Below the pieces are notes generated by a model. It saw nothing but the letters and a program-made list of their open reading frames with translations. It was not told the DNA's origin and did no database searches. A stretch of 64,000 bases of DNA from Streptomyces sp. AC512_CC834 (lineage in GTDB: Bacteria > Actinomycetota > Actinomycetes > Streptomycetales > Streptomycetaceae), in NCBI RefSeq assembly GCF_019049325.1, contig NZ_JAGMUO010000097.1:372001-436000 (forward strand). Direction: 5' to 3'. How positions within the stretch are numbered: position 1 is the stretch's first letter; each line of letters begins with the position of its first letter. The position numbers were made by a program, and so were the translations under genes. Shown piece by piece: positions 25,564 to 33,933 of the stretch.

Positions 25564-26552
25564 GACGCCTCCTGCTCACCGCGGCCGCCACCACCGCCGC
25601 GGCGCTCGCCCTCGCCGCCTGCGGCACCACCGAACCCGCCGCCGACAAGACGGAGAAGGCGGAGAAGAAGGCCTCCGAGACGATCACGCTCAAGGACGGC
25701 AAGGGCGCCGAGGTGAAGCTCGACGGGCCGGCCACCAAGGTCGTCGCCACCGAGTGGAACGTCGTCGAGAGCCTCGTCTCGCTGGGTGTCGACCCGGTGG
25801 GCGTCGCGGACGTCAAGGGTTACAAGACCTGGGACAGCGCCGTTCCGCTCAATAACGAGCCCAAGGACATCGGTACCCGCGGCGAGCCGAGCATGGACAC
25901 CATCGCCTCCCTCGCCCCCGACCTCATCGTCGCCACCTCGGACCTCACCCCCGCCGCCGTGAAGCAGCTTCGCGAGGTCGCCCCGGTGATCGAGGTGACC
26001 TCCGCCGACGGCACCGGTCAGATCGACCAGATGCTGGAGAACGTCGACCTCATCGCCAAGGCCACCGGCACCACGGACCGGGCGAAGTCGCTGCGCGAGG
26101 ACTTCGAGGCCAAGGTCGCCGAGGGCAAGAAGGCCCTGACCGACGCCGGGATGGCCGGCAAGAACTTCGCCTTCGCCGACGGCTACGTCGCCTCCAACCA
26201 GGTCTCGATCCGCCCGTACACCGCGACCTCGCTCATCGGTGAGGTCAACGAGGCGATCGGTCTGAAGAACGCCTGGACGGTGAAGGGCGACGAGGCCTAC
26301 GGTCTGGGCACCACCGACGTCGAGGGCCTGACCAAGCTGCCGGGGGACACCCGGTTCGCCTACATCGGCAACGACGACGACCCGAGCGCCACCCCGTTCA
26401 CCGGTGCGCTGGCCAAGAACTCGGTGTGGAAGTCCCTGCCGTTCGTGAAGGCCGGCGACGTGCACCGTCTCGACGACGGCATCTGGATGTTCGGTGGTCC
26501 CGGGTCGATGGAGGCGTACATCGACGCCGTCGTCGGCGCGCTGACGAAGTAG
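25560..26552 (+). CDS. Ferric-siderophore-binding lipoprotein
   Basis: ATG 25560 overlaps the ATPase stop. The 330-residue product has a signal peptide ending in lipobox ALAAC, a Lys/Glu-rich linker, and a class III (FecB/FhuD-type) periplasmic-binding fold (VVATEWNVVESLVSLGVDPVGVADVKGYKTW ... LAPDLIVATSDLTP). It should bind an iron chelate outside the membrane and hand it to the fused permease encoded downstream. The chelate is not identifiable; no biosynthesis genes adjoin this locus. Confidence 0.92.
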   Translation: MRRLLLTAAATTAAALALAACGTTEPAADKTEKAEKKASETITLKDGKGAEVKLDGPATKVVATEWNVVESLVSLGVDPVGVADVKGYKTWDSAVPLNNEPKDIGTRGEPSMDTIASLAPDLIVATSDLTPAAVKQLREVAPVIEVTSADGTGQIDQMLENVDLIAKATGTTDRAKSLREDFEAKVAEGKKALTDAGMAGKNFAFADGYVASNQVSIRPYTATSLIGEVNEAIGLKNAWTVKGDEAYGLGTTDVEGLTKLPGDTRFAYIGNDDDPSATPFTGALAKNSVWKSLPFVKAGDVHRLDDGIWMFGGPGSMEAYIDAVVGALTK

Positions 26553-26559
26553 CGAGGCC

Positions 26560-28641
26560 ATGGCCGTCACCGCAACCGAACCCGCGACCGATCCGGCGGC
26601 CCGTCCGTCGACGGTCCCCACGTCCCGGTCGGGCGCGGCCGCGGTGACGGCCGGGATCGTCCTGCTGGTCGCCGTGCTCGCCGTCGTCGACATCACCCAG
26701 GGCACCGCCGCCGTCGGACCGTCCGAGGTCTTCAAGGCCCTCACCGGACGGGCCGATCCGGACGACGCGTCCGTCGTCGTCGCCTCCCGGCTGCCCCGGA
26801 TGACCGCGGGGCTCCTGGTCGGCGCCGTCCTTGGCATGGCCGGCGCCGTGCTCCAGGCGGTCAGCCGCAACGTGCTCGCCTCCCCCGACACCCTCGCGGT
26901 GAACGCGGGTTCGTACCTGGCGCTCGGGCTGGCCGCCGCCACCGGCGTCTCGCTGCCGATGCTCGCCTCCTCCGGCGTCGCCTTCGTGGGCGGTCTGGCG
27001 GCGGCGGCCGTCGTGCTCGGGCTGTCCGGCCTCGGCACCGGCACCGTCCGGCTCGTACTGGCCGGCACCGCGCTGATGCTGGGCCTGAACTCCATGACGG
27101 AGGGACTGCTGCTGCTCTTCCCCGAGCAGACGGAGGGCCTCTACGCGTGGAACCAGGGCAGCATCGCCCAGAACGGCTTCGACGGCGTCCTGCAGATGCT
27201 GCCGATCGCCCTGGCCGGTCTGGTGGGCCTGATGCTGACCGCCCGTCGGGTGGACGCGCTGGCCCTCGGCGACGACGCGGCGCGCGGTCTCGGCGTCCCG
27301 GTCCGGGCCACCCGGGTCACCGTGGTCGTGCTTGCGGCGCTGCTGTCCGCCGCCGCGGTCACGCTGGCCGGGCCCATCGGCTTCGTCGGCCTGTGCGCAC
27401 CCGCCCTCGTGCGCCCGCTCACCCACCGGTTCCGCGGCTTCACCCGCTCTCGTACGGCCATGCCCGCGGCGGCGCTCACCGGCGCGGCCCTGGTGCTCGG
27501 TTCGGACGTGCTGCTGCGGGCCCTGGTCGCGGACGACCGCGCGGTGTCCGTGCCCACGGGCGTGGTCACGAGCCTGGTGGGGGCCGTGTTCCTGATCGTC
27601 ATGGCGCTGCGGGTGCGGGACAGCGCCGGGGCCGGGGCGCCGGACCGGCTGCGGATACCCGGCCGGGCGGTGTTCCTGGCCACGGTGGCCGTCCTGGTCG
27701 TCGTCCTGGTGGGTCTCGTGATCGCCGCCGTCCTGGTGGGTGACAGCAAGCTGCTGCTGGGTGACGTCGCCAACTGGGCCCAGGGGCGGGCCGGGCGGAC
27801 CGTCTCCTTCGTGCTGGACACCCGGGTCCCCCGGGTCCTCGCCGCGCTCTCGGCGGGTGCGGCGCTCGCCCTGGCCGGCACGCTCGTGCAGGCCGTCACC
27901 CGCAACCCGCTCGCCGAGCCGAACGTCCTCGGTGTGAGTGGCGGTGGCGCGCTGGGCGCCGTGATCCTGGTGACCACCGTCCCGGCCGCCGGGACATGGG
28001 GGGTCGCCGGTGCCGCGTTCGCGGGGTCCGCGGTCACCGCGGTCGTCGTCTTCGGGCTCGCCGCCCGGGGCGGTTTCCGGCAGAACCGGCTGGTCCTCGT
28101 CGGCATCGGCGTGGCCTCCGGGACGGCGGCGCTGATCAGTCTGCTGATCGTGCTCACCGACCCGTTCAACGCGACCAAGGCGCTGACCTGGCTGTCGGGT
28201 TCGACCTACGGGCGGACCATGCCGGACGTCGTGCCGGTCGCGCTGGCGCTGGCCGTCGGCATCGGTGTGGCCCTCGCGCGGCGCACCGAGCTGGACCTGA
28301 TCTCGCTGGACGAGGACACGCCGCGGCTGCTCGGCATGCGACTGGCTCCGGGCCGCCTCGGGTTCCTGGTGCTGAGCGTCGTACTCAGCTCGACCGCGGT
28401 GGCCTGCGCGGGCACCATCGGCTTCGTCGGGCTCGTCGCCCCGCACGCGGCACGCGCGCTCGTGGGCCGGCGGCACGTGCGGGTCGTGCCGGTCGCGCTC
28501 CTCCTCGGCGCCACGCTCGTCTGCGCCGCCGACCTCCTGGGCCGCACGGTGATCGCCCCGGCCCAGCTCGGCGCGGGCCTCATGACGGCGGTGATCGGCA
28601 CGCCGTACTTCCTGTACCTCCTGGTACGCAGCCGTCGCTAG
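26560..28641 (+). CDS. Fused double FecCD-type iron-siderophore permease (FhuB-like)
   Basis: A 693-residue protein made of two FecCD permease halves in one chain, as in FhuB. Each half carries the conserved segments (GAVLQAVSRNVLASPDTLAVNAGS and GTLVQAVTRNPLAEPNVLGVSGG) and the cytoplasmic ATPase-contact loop (TLAGPIGFVGLCAP and ACAGTIGFVGLVAPHAAR). About 18-20 membrane helices are expected. It starts 7 bases after the lipoprotein gene and completes the importer. Confidence 0.93.
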   Translation: MAVTATEPATDPAARPSTVPTSRSGAAAVTAGIVLLVAVLAVVDITQGTAAVGPSEVFKALTGRADPDDASVVVASRLPRMTAGLLVGAVLGMAGAVLQAVSRNVLASPDTLAVNAGSYLALGLAAATGVSLPMLASSGVAFVGGLAAAAVVLGLSGLGTGTVRLVLAGTALMLGLNSMTEGLLLLFPEQTEGLYAWNQGSIAQNGFDGVLQMLPIALAGLVGLMLTARRVDALALGDDAARGLGVPVRATRVTVVVLAALLSAAAVTLAGPIGFVGLCAPALVRPLTHRFRGFTRSRTAMPAAALTGAALVLGSDVLLRALVADDRAVSVPTGVVTSLVGAVFLIVMALRVRDSAGAGAPDRLRIPGRAVFLATVAVLVVVLVGLVIAAVLVGDSKLLLGDVANWAQGRAGRTVSFVLDTRVPRVLAALSAGAALALAGTLVQAVTRNPLAEPNVLGVSGGGALGAVILVTTVPAAGTWGVAGAAFAGSAVTAVVVFGLAARGGFRQNRLVLVGIGVASGTAALISLLIVLTDPFNATKALTWLSGSTYGRTMPDVVPVALALAVGIGVALARRTELDLISLDEDTPRLLGMRLAPGRLGFLVLSVVLSSTAVACAGTIGFVGLVAPHAARALVGRRHVRVVPVALLLGATLVCAADLLGRTVIAPAQLGAGLMTAVIGTPYFLYLLVRSRR

Positions 28642-28704
28642 GCCCTGTCCCGTCCGGGGAAGAATCCGGGTGCCGGTAGGTGCGTGTGCCCGTACGGTGC
28701 CGGA

Positions 28705-29301
28705 ATGGACGGACGCGCCGCGGACGGGGGCCACGCGGGCCTGCTGAACGTCATCGACCTCGAGGCCACCTGCTGGGACGGGCGGCCGCCGCCCGGCGAG
28801 GTGAGCGAGATCATCGAGATCGGGCTCGCCGTGGTGGACCTGGACACCCGGGAGCGGGTGGCCCGGCACCGGATCCTGGTGCGGCCGGTCCGCTCCCGGG
28901 TGAGCGCCTTCTGCACGGAGCTGACCGGCCTCACCCGGGCGGAGACCGACCGGGGCGTGGGTCTCGCGCAGGCCTGCGAGACGCTGGTGCGCGAACACGG
29001 CGCCGGCGGCCGCCCCTGGGCGAGCTGGGGCGACTACGACCGGGGGCAGTTCGTGCGCCAGTGCGCGGCCGACGGCGTCCCCTACCCCTTCGGCCACCCG
29101 CCCGAGCGCACGCACACCAACGCCAAGGCGGTCTTCACCGAGGCCCACGGGCTGCGCAGGAGGCCCGGCATGGCGCGGGCGCTGGAGATCGCCGGGCTGC
29201 CGCTCGAAGGGCGGCACCACCGAGGTGTGGACGACGCGTGGAACATCGCGGCGCTGGTGCTGCGGCTGGCCGACCGGGGTGCCTGGCCCGGCTCTTGTTA
29301 G
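28705..29301 (+). CDS. 3'-5' exonuclease, DnaQ/KapD-like (DEDD family)
   Basis: The ATG at 28705 is given (198 residues); an in-frame GTG at 28684 would add seven. The three exonuclease motifs are clear: DLEATCW (Exo I), SWGDYDRGQF (Exo II) and HHRGVDDAWN (Exo III, DEDDh type with His). Such proteins trim RNA or DNA 3' ends with two metal ions. The single-domain size fits the KapD/ERI-1-like group. It stands alone; substrate unknown. Confidence 0.88.
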   Translation: MDGRAADGGHAGLLNVIDLEATCWDGRPPPGEVSEIIEIGLAVVDLDTRERVARHRILVRPVRSRVSAFCTELTGLTRAETDRGVGLAQACETLVREHGAGGRPWASWGDYDRGQFVRQCAADGVPYPFGHPPERTHTNAKAVFTEAHGLRRRPGMARALEIAGLPLEGRHHRGVDDAWNIAALVLRLADRGAWPGSC

Positions 29302-29347
29302 ACACGACGTCAAGTTACTGAACCGTAATGAGCTAGGTGCTACCCCT

Positions 29348-29379
29348 GGTAACCCCTGTCCGGTTACGGTCCCGTAACC
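29348..29379. promoter_or_regulatory. Overlapping inverted repeats upstream of the secreted lipase
   Basis: GGTTACGG and CCGTAACC (29362-29379) form a perfect palindrome around TC. The left arm can instead pair with an earlier GTAACC (from about 29349). A third related stretch, GTTACTGAACCGTAAT, lies near 29314-29329. The cluster 80-150 bases before the ATG looks like a repressor site, possibly TetR type. Confidence 0.5.
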
Positions 29380-29459
29380 CCACAGGAGCAGCGCGACCAC
29401 GGTCCTGACCCCACGGGACCGCGGACGACCGGATCCGGCCCTTCCCCAGGAGGTTCGCC

Positions 29460-30797
29460 ATGCCCCCACGTCCACGCATGCTCGCCGCGGCGATCGTCGC
29501 CGCTCTCGCCCTCGGCGCCCAGGCCGTCCCCGCCGCCGCGGCGGACGGCCAGGACGCCGACTCGGCCACGGAGACGTCCCGCGGCATCGAGATACCCGCC
29601 TTCTACACCCCGCCGTCCGAACTCCCCGGCGCCGACGGCTCGCTGATCCGCAGCGAGCCGCTCCCCCTCGCGCTGAGCCTGCCCGGCATCGACGGCCCCC
29701 TCCCGGGCCGGGCCACCCGGCTGATGTACAAGTCCACCGACGCGAACGGCGAAGCCGTCGCCGTGACCGGCGCCTACATCGAGCCGGCCGCGAAGTGGCG
29801 CGGCCAGGGACCACGGCCCCTGGTCGCCGTCGCGCCCGGCACCATGGGCCAGGGCGACCAGTGCGCCGCCTCGATGGCCCTGGAGCACCCGCTGCGGCTC
29901 AACGGGCAGACCGTGTCGGTCGGTTACGAGGACCTGTCGGTCTACCGGCTGCTGCTGCGCGGCGTCGCCGTCGTCGTCACCGACTACGTCGGCCTCGGCA
30001 CCACCGACCGGCTGCACACCTACGTCAACCGCGTCGACGGGGCCCACGCGGTGCTGGACGCCGTACGCGCCGCGCGCTCCCTCGACTCGTCGTCCGTCAC
30101 CTCCGACTCACGGGTGGGCCTGTTCGGGTACAGCCAGGGCGGCGGCGCCACGGCGGCCGCGGCCGAGCTCCAGCCCTCCTACGCCCCGGACGTCCCGCTG
30201 TCGGGCACCTACGCCGGCGCCCCGCCCGCCGACCTCACGGAGGTGACCAGGGCGATCGACGGCAGCGACCTGGCGGGCGCCCTCGGCTGGTCCCTCAACG
30301 GCTTCCTGCAGACCGAGCCGGCCCTGCGGCCCCTGGCCGACCGGTACATCAACGCGGCGGGCCAGGAGGCGCTGAAGGACCTGTCGACCATGTGCGTCGG
30401 CGACGCCCTGTTCGGGTACGGGGGCGACAGCAGCACGGACTGGACGAAGACCGGGCAGTCCATCAGCGACATCGTCCGGGCCGAGCCCGCGCTCCAGGCC
30501 TTCCTCGCCAAGCAGCGCATCGGCACGATGAAGCCCGGCAGCCCGGTCCGCGTGGCCACGGGCGTCAGCGACGACCTGGTCCCCCACGGCCAGGCCCGCC
30601 AACTGGCCGTCGACTGGTGCCGCAAGGGCGCCGACGTCACCTACGTCCCCGTACTGCTGCCCGGCGTCGGCAGCGGCCTGCTCAACCACTTCGCTCCATT
30701 GCTCACCGACCAGGGCAACGCCATCTCCTGGCTCACCGACCGGCTCTCCGGGGAGCCGGCCGACTCCAACTGCTGGAGCATGCCCGTACAGCCCTGA
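29460..30797 (+). CDS. Secreted lipase/alpha-beta hydrolase (LIP family)
   Basis: A 445-residue exported protein with RBS CAGGAGG. The signal peptide ends about residue 27 (AVPAAAA). The alpha/beta hydrolase core has the nucleophile Ser225 in FGYSQGG, the probable acid in GVSDDLVPH and the His in LNHFAP, as in secretory triacylglycerol lipases of the LIP family. Cys pairs (e.g. DQCAAS, DWCRKG, SNCWSM) could form disulphides outside the cell. The upstream repeats suggest specific regulation. Activity on lipids or esters is expected; the natural substrate is unknown. Confidence 0.9.
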   Translation: MPPRPRMLAAAIVAALALGAQAVPAAAADGQDADSATETSRGIEIPAFYTPPSELPGADGSLIRSEPLPLALSLPGIDGPLPGRATRLMYKSTDANGEAVAVTGAYIEPAAKWRGQGPRPLVAVAPGTMGQGDQCAASMALEHPLRLNGQTVSVGYEDLSVYRLLLRGVAVVVTDYVGLGTTDRLHTYVNRVDGAHAVLDAVRAARSLDSSSVTSDSRVGLFGYSQGGGATAAAAELQPSYAPDVPLSGTYAGAPPADLTEVTRAIDGSDLAGALGWSLNGFLQTEPALRPLADRYINAAGQEALKDLSTMCVGDALFGYGGDSSTDWTKTGQSISDIVRAEPALQAFLAKQRIGTMKPGSPVRVATGVSDDLVPHGQARQLAVDWCRKGADVTYVPVLLPGVGSGLLNHFAPLLTDQGNAISWLTDRLSGEPADSNCWSMPVQP

Positions 30798-30834
30798 ACC
30801 GCCGCCCCTGAACCCGTCACGCCCCCAAGGACCT

Positions 30835-31785
30835 CTACAGCTTCTCCAAGGACCGCTCGAAGGCCCTCTGACGTCTCGCCGGGGACCGGCGCCCGCGCGC
30901 GAACCGCGGGGACGCGCCCGACCCCACGCCCGACCCCACGGCGACCCCGGCGAAGACCAGGGCGCTGCCCACGGCCTGGGCGGCGCCGTAGGAACCCGTG
31001 CCGACCAGCGGTGCCGTGCAGGCGGCGGCGACCGGGATCAGTCCGGAGAACAGGGTGGCGCGTTCGGCCCCGATCCGCTGCATGCCCATGTACCAGCACA
31101 CGAAGCCGACGACGGTGACGACCACCGCCTGCCACAGCAGCGCTCCCGCCTCGACCGCGTCGGGCCGCCGCAGCCACCCGGCACCGTCCGCCAGGACACC
31201 CGCCACCGCCGACTCGGCCGCCGCGATGCCGCACACCACGGTGGACAGCAGGCGCGGGCCCAGGGGACGCAGTACGGGTACGGCCAGGACGGCGAAGCCG
31301 ACCTCACCGGCCAGCGCGCACACGGAGAAGGCGATGCCCATGCCGTCGGTGCGCCCCCAGCCCTGGACGGTGAAGGCCCCTACGGCCACGAACAACGCCC
31401 CGTACAGGACGACACGTTGCGGCCGGCGTCCCTCCAGGAGGGGCACGAGGACGGCGACCACCACGGGCGCGCAGCCCACGAAGACGCCGGGTACCGCCGG
31501 TTCCGCCGTGCGTTCGGCGGCGAGGACGGCCAGGTTGAAGCCGACCATGCCGACGGCCGCGAGCAGCGCCAGCCGCAGCCAGCGCCGGGCCCCCAGCGCC
31601 CGCAGCCGGGTCGTCGCGCCGGGGCCGGCCAGTGGGAGGAGCAGCAGGAAGGCCAGTCCGTAGCGCAGGAACTGGCCGCCCGCGTACGGGTAGTCGCCGA
31701 GCAGGCTGTTGGCGGTGAAGGAGCCTCCGACGAGGACACAGGCGAGCGCGGCGAGCAGGGACCCCCGCGTGGTGGTGGCGTTCAT
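30835..31785 (-). CDS. EamA/DMT family exporter
   Basis: A 316-residue membrane protein with ten predicted helices as two EamA repeats (GGSFTANSLLGDYPYAGGQFLRYGLAFLLLLPL ... CWYMGMQRIGAERATLFSGLIPVAAACTAPL). The C-terminus is a basic tail. Such proteins usually export amino acids or metabolites. It is divergent from the secreted protease gene and convergent with the lipase gene. The cargo cannot be predicted. Confidence 0.9.
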   Translation of the reverse strand: MNATTTRGSLLAALACVLVGGSFTANSLLGDYPYAGGQFLRYGLAFLLLLPLAGPGATTRLRALGARRWLRLALLAAVGMVGFNLAVLAAERTAEPAVPGVFVGCAPVVVAVLVPLLEGRRPQRVVLYGALFVAVGAFTVQGWGRTDGMGIAFSVCALAGEVGFAVLAVPVLRPLGPRLLSTVVCGIAAAESAVAGVLADGAGWLRRPDAVEAGALLWQAVVVTVVGFVCWYMGMQRIGAERATLFSGLIPVAAACTAPLVGTGSYGAAQAVGSALVFAGVAVGSGVGSGASPRFARGRRSPARRQRAFERSLEKL

Positions 31786-31871
31786 GCCGACGACGCTAGA
31801 GAGCGTGGCGGCCCGTCACGGGGTCCACTTCGCGTGCGCTGTCGGGGACCAATCGGTCCGGGGTGTACGGG

Positions 31872-31897
31872 CGTCCGGGGCGTCCGGGGCGTCCGGC
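31872..31897. repeat. Short tandem repeat, 9-base unit
   Basis: CGTCCGGGG occurs twice in tandem and a third partial copy follows, in the intergenic space between the EamA gene and the protease. No function is evident. Confidence 0.6.
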
Positions 31898-31973
31898 ACG
31901 GAAGCCGTACCGAAAGTCCCTGCATTGGCATGGACCTGATGACGCGGGGCTGGCTAAGCTCGAAGCGACCCGA

Positions 31974-31987
31974 TGAGAGCGCTCTCA
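31974..31987. promoter_or_regulatory. Perfect palindrome TGAGAGCGCTCTCA upstream of the secreted protease
   Basis: This 14-base palindrome differs from the CebR site TGGGAGCGCTCCCA by one base in each arm and has the layout of a LacI-family operator. It lies 82 bases before the protease GTG. Regulator unknown. Confidence 0.65.
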
Positions 31988-31996
31988 GACCGCGGT

Positions 31997-32035
31997 TGTT
32001 CCACCCATCTGTTCCACCGCCACCTTTGTTCCACC
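31997..32035 (+). repeat. Three direct repeats of TGTTCCACC
   Basis: Exact copies lie at 31997-32005, 32010-32018 and 32027-32035, and a reverse-oriented GGAAC follows at 32047-32051. They lie between the palindrome and the protease start, in the probable leader or operator region. Confidence 0.6.
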
Positions 32036-32068
32036 CTCACCTTGCTGGAACGACGAAGGGCAACTCCC

Positions 32069-33238
32069 GTGAGACGCAGCAGACTCAGGCACCTCGGCCT
32101 GGCCGGACTCCTCGTGCTCGGCAGCCTCAGCGCGGTCGGCACACTGCCGGCCTCGGCCGCCGACGCCCCCACCCACTCCCCCTCCACCGAACAGCCGGCC
32201 TCGGCCGGTCTTCTGGACGCCATGCAGCAGGACTTCGGCCTCACCCGGGCCGAGGCCGAGGACCGGCTCGCCGCCGAACGCGACGCCACCGCCCTCGAGC
32301 CCGTGGCTCGCCGGGCCGCCGGAAAGGCCTTCGGCGGCTCGTGGTTCGACCCCGACGCCGGACGGCTGACCGTGGCCGTCACCTCCGACGCGGCACCCTC
32401 GACCCTGCGGGCGGTGCGCGCCACCGGCGCCGAGGTCCGCACCGTCGAGCACAGCGCGCGGGAGCTGAACGCGGCCAAGGCGCGCGTCGACCGCCTCGAC
32501 GCCCCCGCGGGCGTCAGCAGTTGGCGCGTCGACCAGAGCGCCAACACCATGGTCGTCGACGTGGTCGAGGGCAAGCGTGCTGACAACGATGTCCAGAGCT
32601 TCGTGAAGCAGGCCCGCGAGGCCGGACCGGTCACGGTGCGTTCGGTGCCGTCGGCCCCGCAGACCTTCGCGGCCGGCACCGTCGGCGGCGACCCGTACTA
32701 CACCGGCAACGTCCGCTGCTCCATCGGCTTCTCGGTGCACGGCGGGTTCGTCACCGCCGGGCACTGCGGGCGGGCCGGCGCGGGGGTCAGCGGCTGGGAC
32801 GGCTCGTACATCGGCACGTTCCAGGGCTCGTCCTTCCCCGACAACGACTACGCCTGGGTCAGCGTGGGCAGCGGCTGGTGGACGGTACCGGTCGTGCTCG
32901 GCTGGGGCACGGTCTCCGACCAGCTCGTGCGCGGCTCGAACGTGGCACCCGTCGGTGCCTCGATCTGCCGCTCCGGTTCCACCACGCACTGGCACTGCGG
33001 CACCGTCCTCGCCCACAACGAGACGGTCAACTACAGCGACGGCGCGGTGGTGCACCAGCTCACCAAGACCAGTGTGTGCGCCGAGGGCGGCGACTCCGGC
33101 GGCTCCTTCATCAGCGGTGACCAGGCGCAGGGCGTCACCTCGGGCGGCTGGGGCAACTGCTCCAGCGGCGGGGAGACCTGGTTCCAGCCCGTCAACGAGA
33201 TCCTGAACCGCTACGGGCTGACCCTGCACACGGCCTGA
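32069..33238 (+). CDS. Secreted S1 serine protease (alpha-lytic/streptogrisin type) with pro-region
   Basis: GTG 32069 follows GAAGGG; the open frame extends upstream without a ribosome site. The 389-residue precursor has a signal peptide (to about ASAAD), a pro-region of about 150-170 residues that should fold the enzyme and then be removed, and a chymotrypsin-like protease with His232 (TAGHCG), Asp260 (DNDYAWV) and Ser343 (GGDSGGS). Cys pairs match those of streptogrisins. Upstream sites suggest LacI-type control. A strong terminator follows. Confidence 0.95.
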   Translation: MRRSRLRHLGLAGLLVLGSLSAVGTLPASAADAPTHSPSTEQPASAGLLDAMQQDFGLTRAEAEDRLAAERDATALEPVARRAAGKAFGGSWFDPDAGRLTVAVTSDAAPSTLRAVRATGAEVRTVEHSARELNAAKARVDRLDAPAGVSSWRVDQSANTMVVDVVEGKRADNDVQSFVKQAREAGPVTVRSVPSAPQTFAAGTVGGDPYYTGNVRCSIGFSVHGGFVTAGHCGRAGAGVSGWDGSYIGTFQGSSFPDNDYAWVSVGSGWWTVPVVLGWGTVSDQLVRGSNVAPVGASICRSGSTTHWHCGTVLAHNETVNYSDGAVVHQLTKTSVCAEGGDSGGSFISGDQAQGVTSGGWGNCSSGGETWFQPVNEILNRYGLTLHTA

Positions 33239-33250
33239 CCCGGCAGCGGT

Positions 33251-33290
33251 GGGGAGGGCCGCACCGGTGGTCTCCGGTTCGGCCCTCCCC
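33251..33290 (+). terminator. Terminator hairpin after the protease
   Basis: GGGGAGGGCC (33251-33260) and GGCCCTCCCC (33281-33290) pair perfectly. Inside, ACCGG and CCGGT form a second stem. It begins 13 bases after the stop. There is no T-tract, as is common in Streptomyces. Confidence 0.75.
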
Positions 33291-33374
33291 GGTCGCCGGT
33301 GTCGGAGGGTCCCTCTCCGTCCCCGCGTCTTGCGCGGCTTCCGCCTCTTCCGCGCCTTCCACCCCTTTCGCGGC

Positions 33375-33818
33375 TCAGCCGTCGCCGGAGCCGGCGCCCG
33401 GCTCCGGCGCGTCGAGGCCCGTCGCCGTGGTCAGCCGGCGATAGGCGGCGCGCGCGTGGACCAGTCGGGCCAGCGCCGTGCCGACGAGGGCCGCGCCGAG
33501 CAGACAGGCGAGCCAGACCGCGTCCCGCCGGCCGGCCCACGTGAGCGTGCCGGCGGGCGGTATGGCGAAGCCGTTGAGGGACAGCCAGCACAGGACGGCC
33601 GTACCGGGCGCCGCCGTGAACCGGGCGCAGAGCCCGAGCAGGGCCGCCAGCAGGGAGAGCGCGACGAGGGCGAGTCCCGGACGGTCCGCGCCCACCGTGC
33701 CGTTGAGGAGCGCCACCAGGAGCAGGGCGCCGCCGAAGGCCCCCGCCCACACCAGGGGAGCCGCGACCGGCCGGGGCACGGGTCTGGCTCCGCTGCCCAG
33801 GGGCACCCACTCGATCAT
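33375..33818 (-). CDS. Small integral membrane protein, DUF4118-like
   Basis: ATG 33818 gives 147 residues with four hydrophobic helices. The second half (LLGLCARFTAAPGTAVLCWLSLNGFAIPPAGTLTW...DAVWLACLLGAALVGTALARLV) resembles the four-helix DUF4118 membrane module of KdpD-type kinases, but no kinase part is present. It lies downstream of the antiporter gene on the same strand, 115 bases away, so a shared role in cation homeostasis is possible (inference). Confidence 0.75.
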   Translation of the reverse strand: MIEWVPLGSGARPVPRPVAAPLVWAGAFGGALLLVALLNGTVGADRPGLALVALSLLAALLGLCARFTAAPGTAVLCWLSLNGFAIPPAGTLTWAGRRDAVWLACLLGAALVGTALARLVHARAAYRRLTTATGLDAPEPGAGSGDG

Positions 33819-33933
33819 GCTGACGGCTCCTTCCGGTCCCGGACGCGTCCGACCACGGCGTCGGACAGCGGCCCTGTGGGCAGATTGTCCCACCGGGCAC
33901 CGCCGCGCCGTACCGACGTTCCCAGCCCGCGTC

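Noticed and set aside
26398..29814. Long minus-strand open frame over the siderophore permease and exonuclease
   Set aside because: Composition is His/Arg/Gly-rich with no protein character, and the plus strand carries clear permease and exonuclease motifs.
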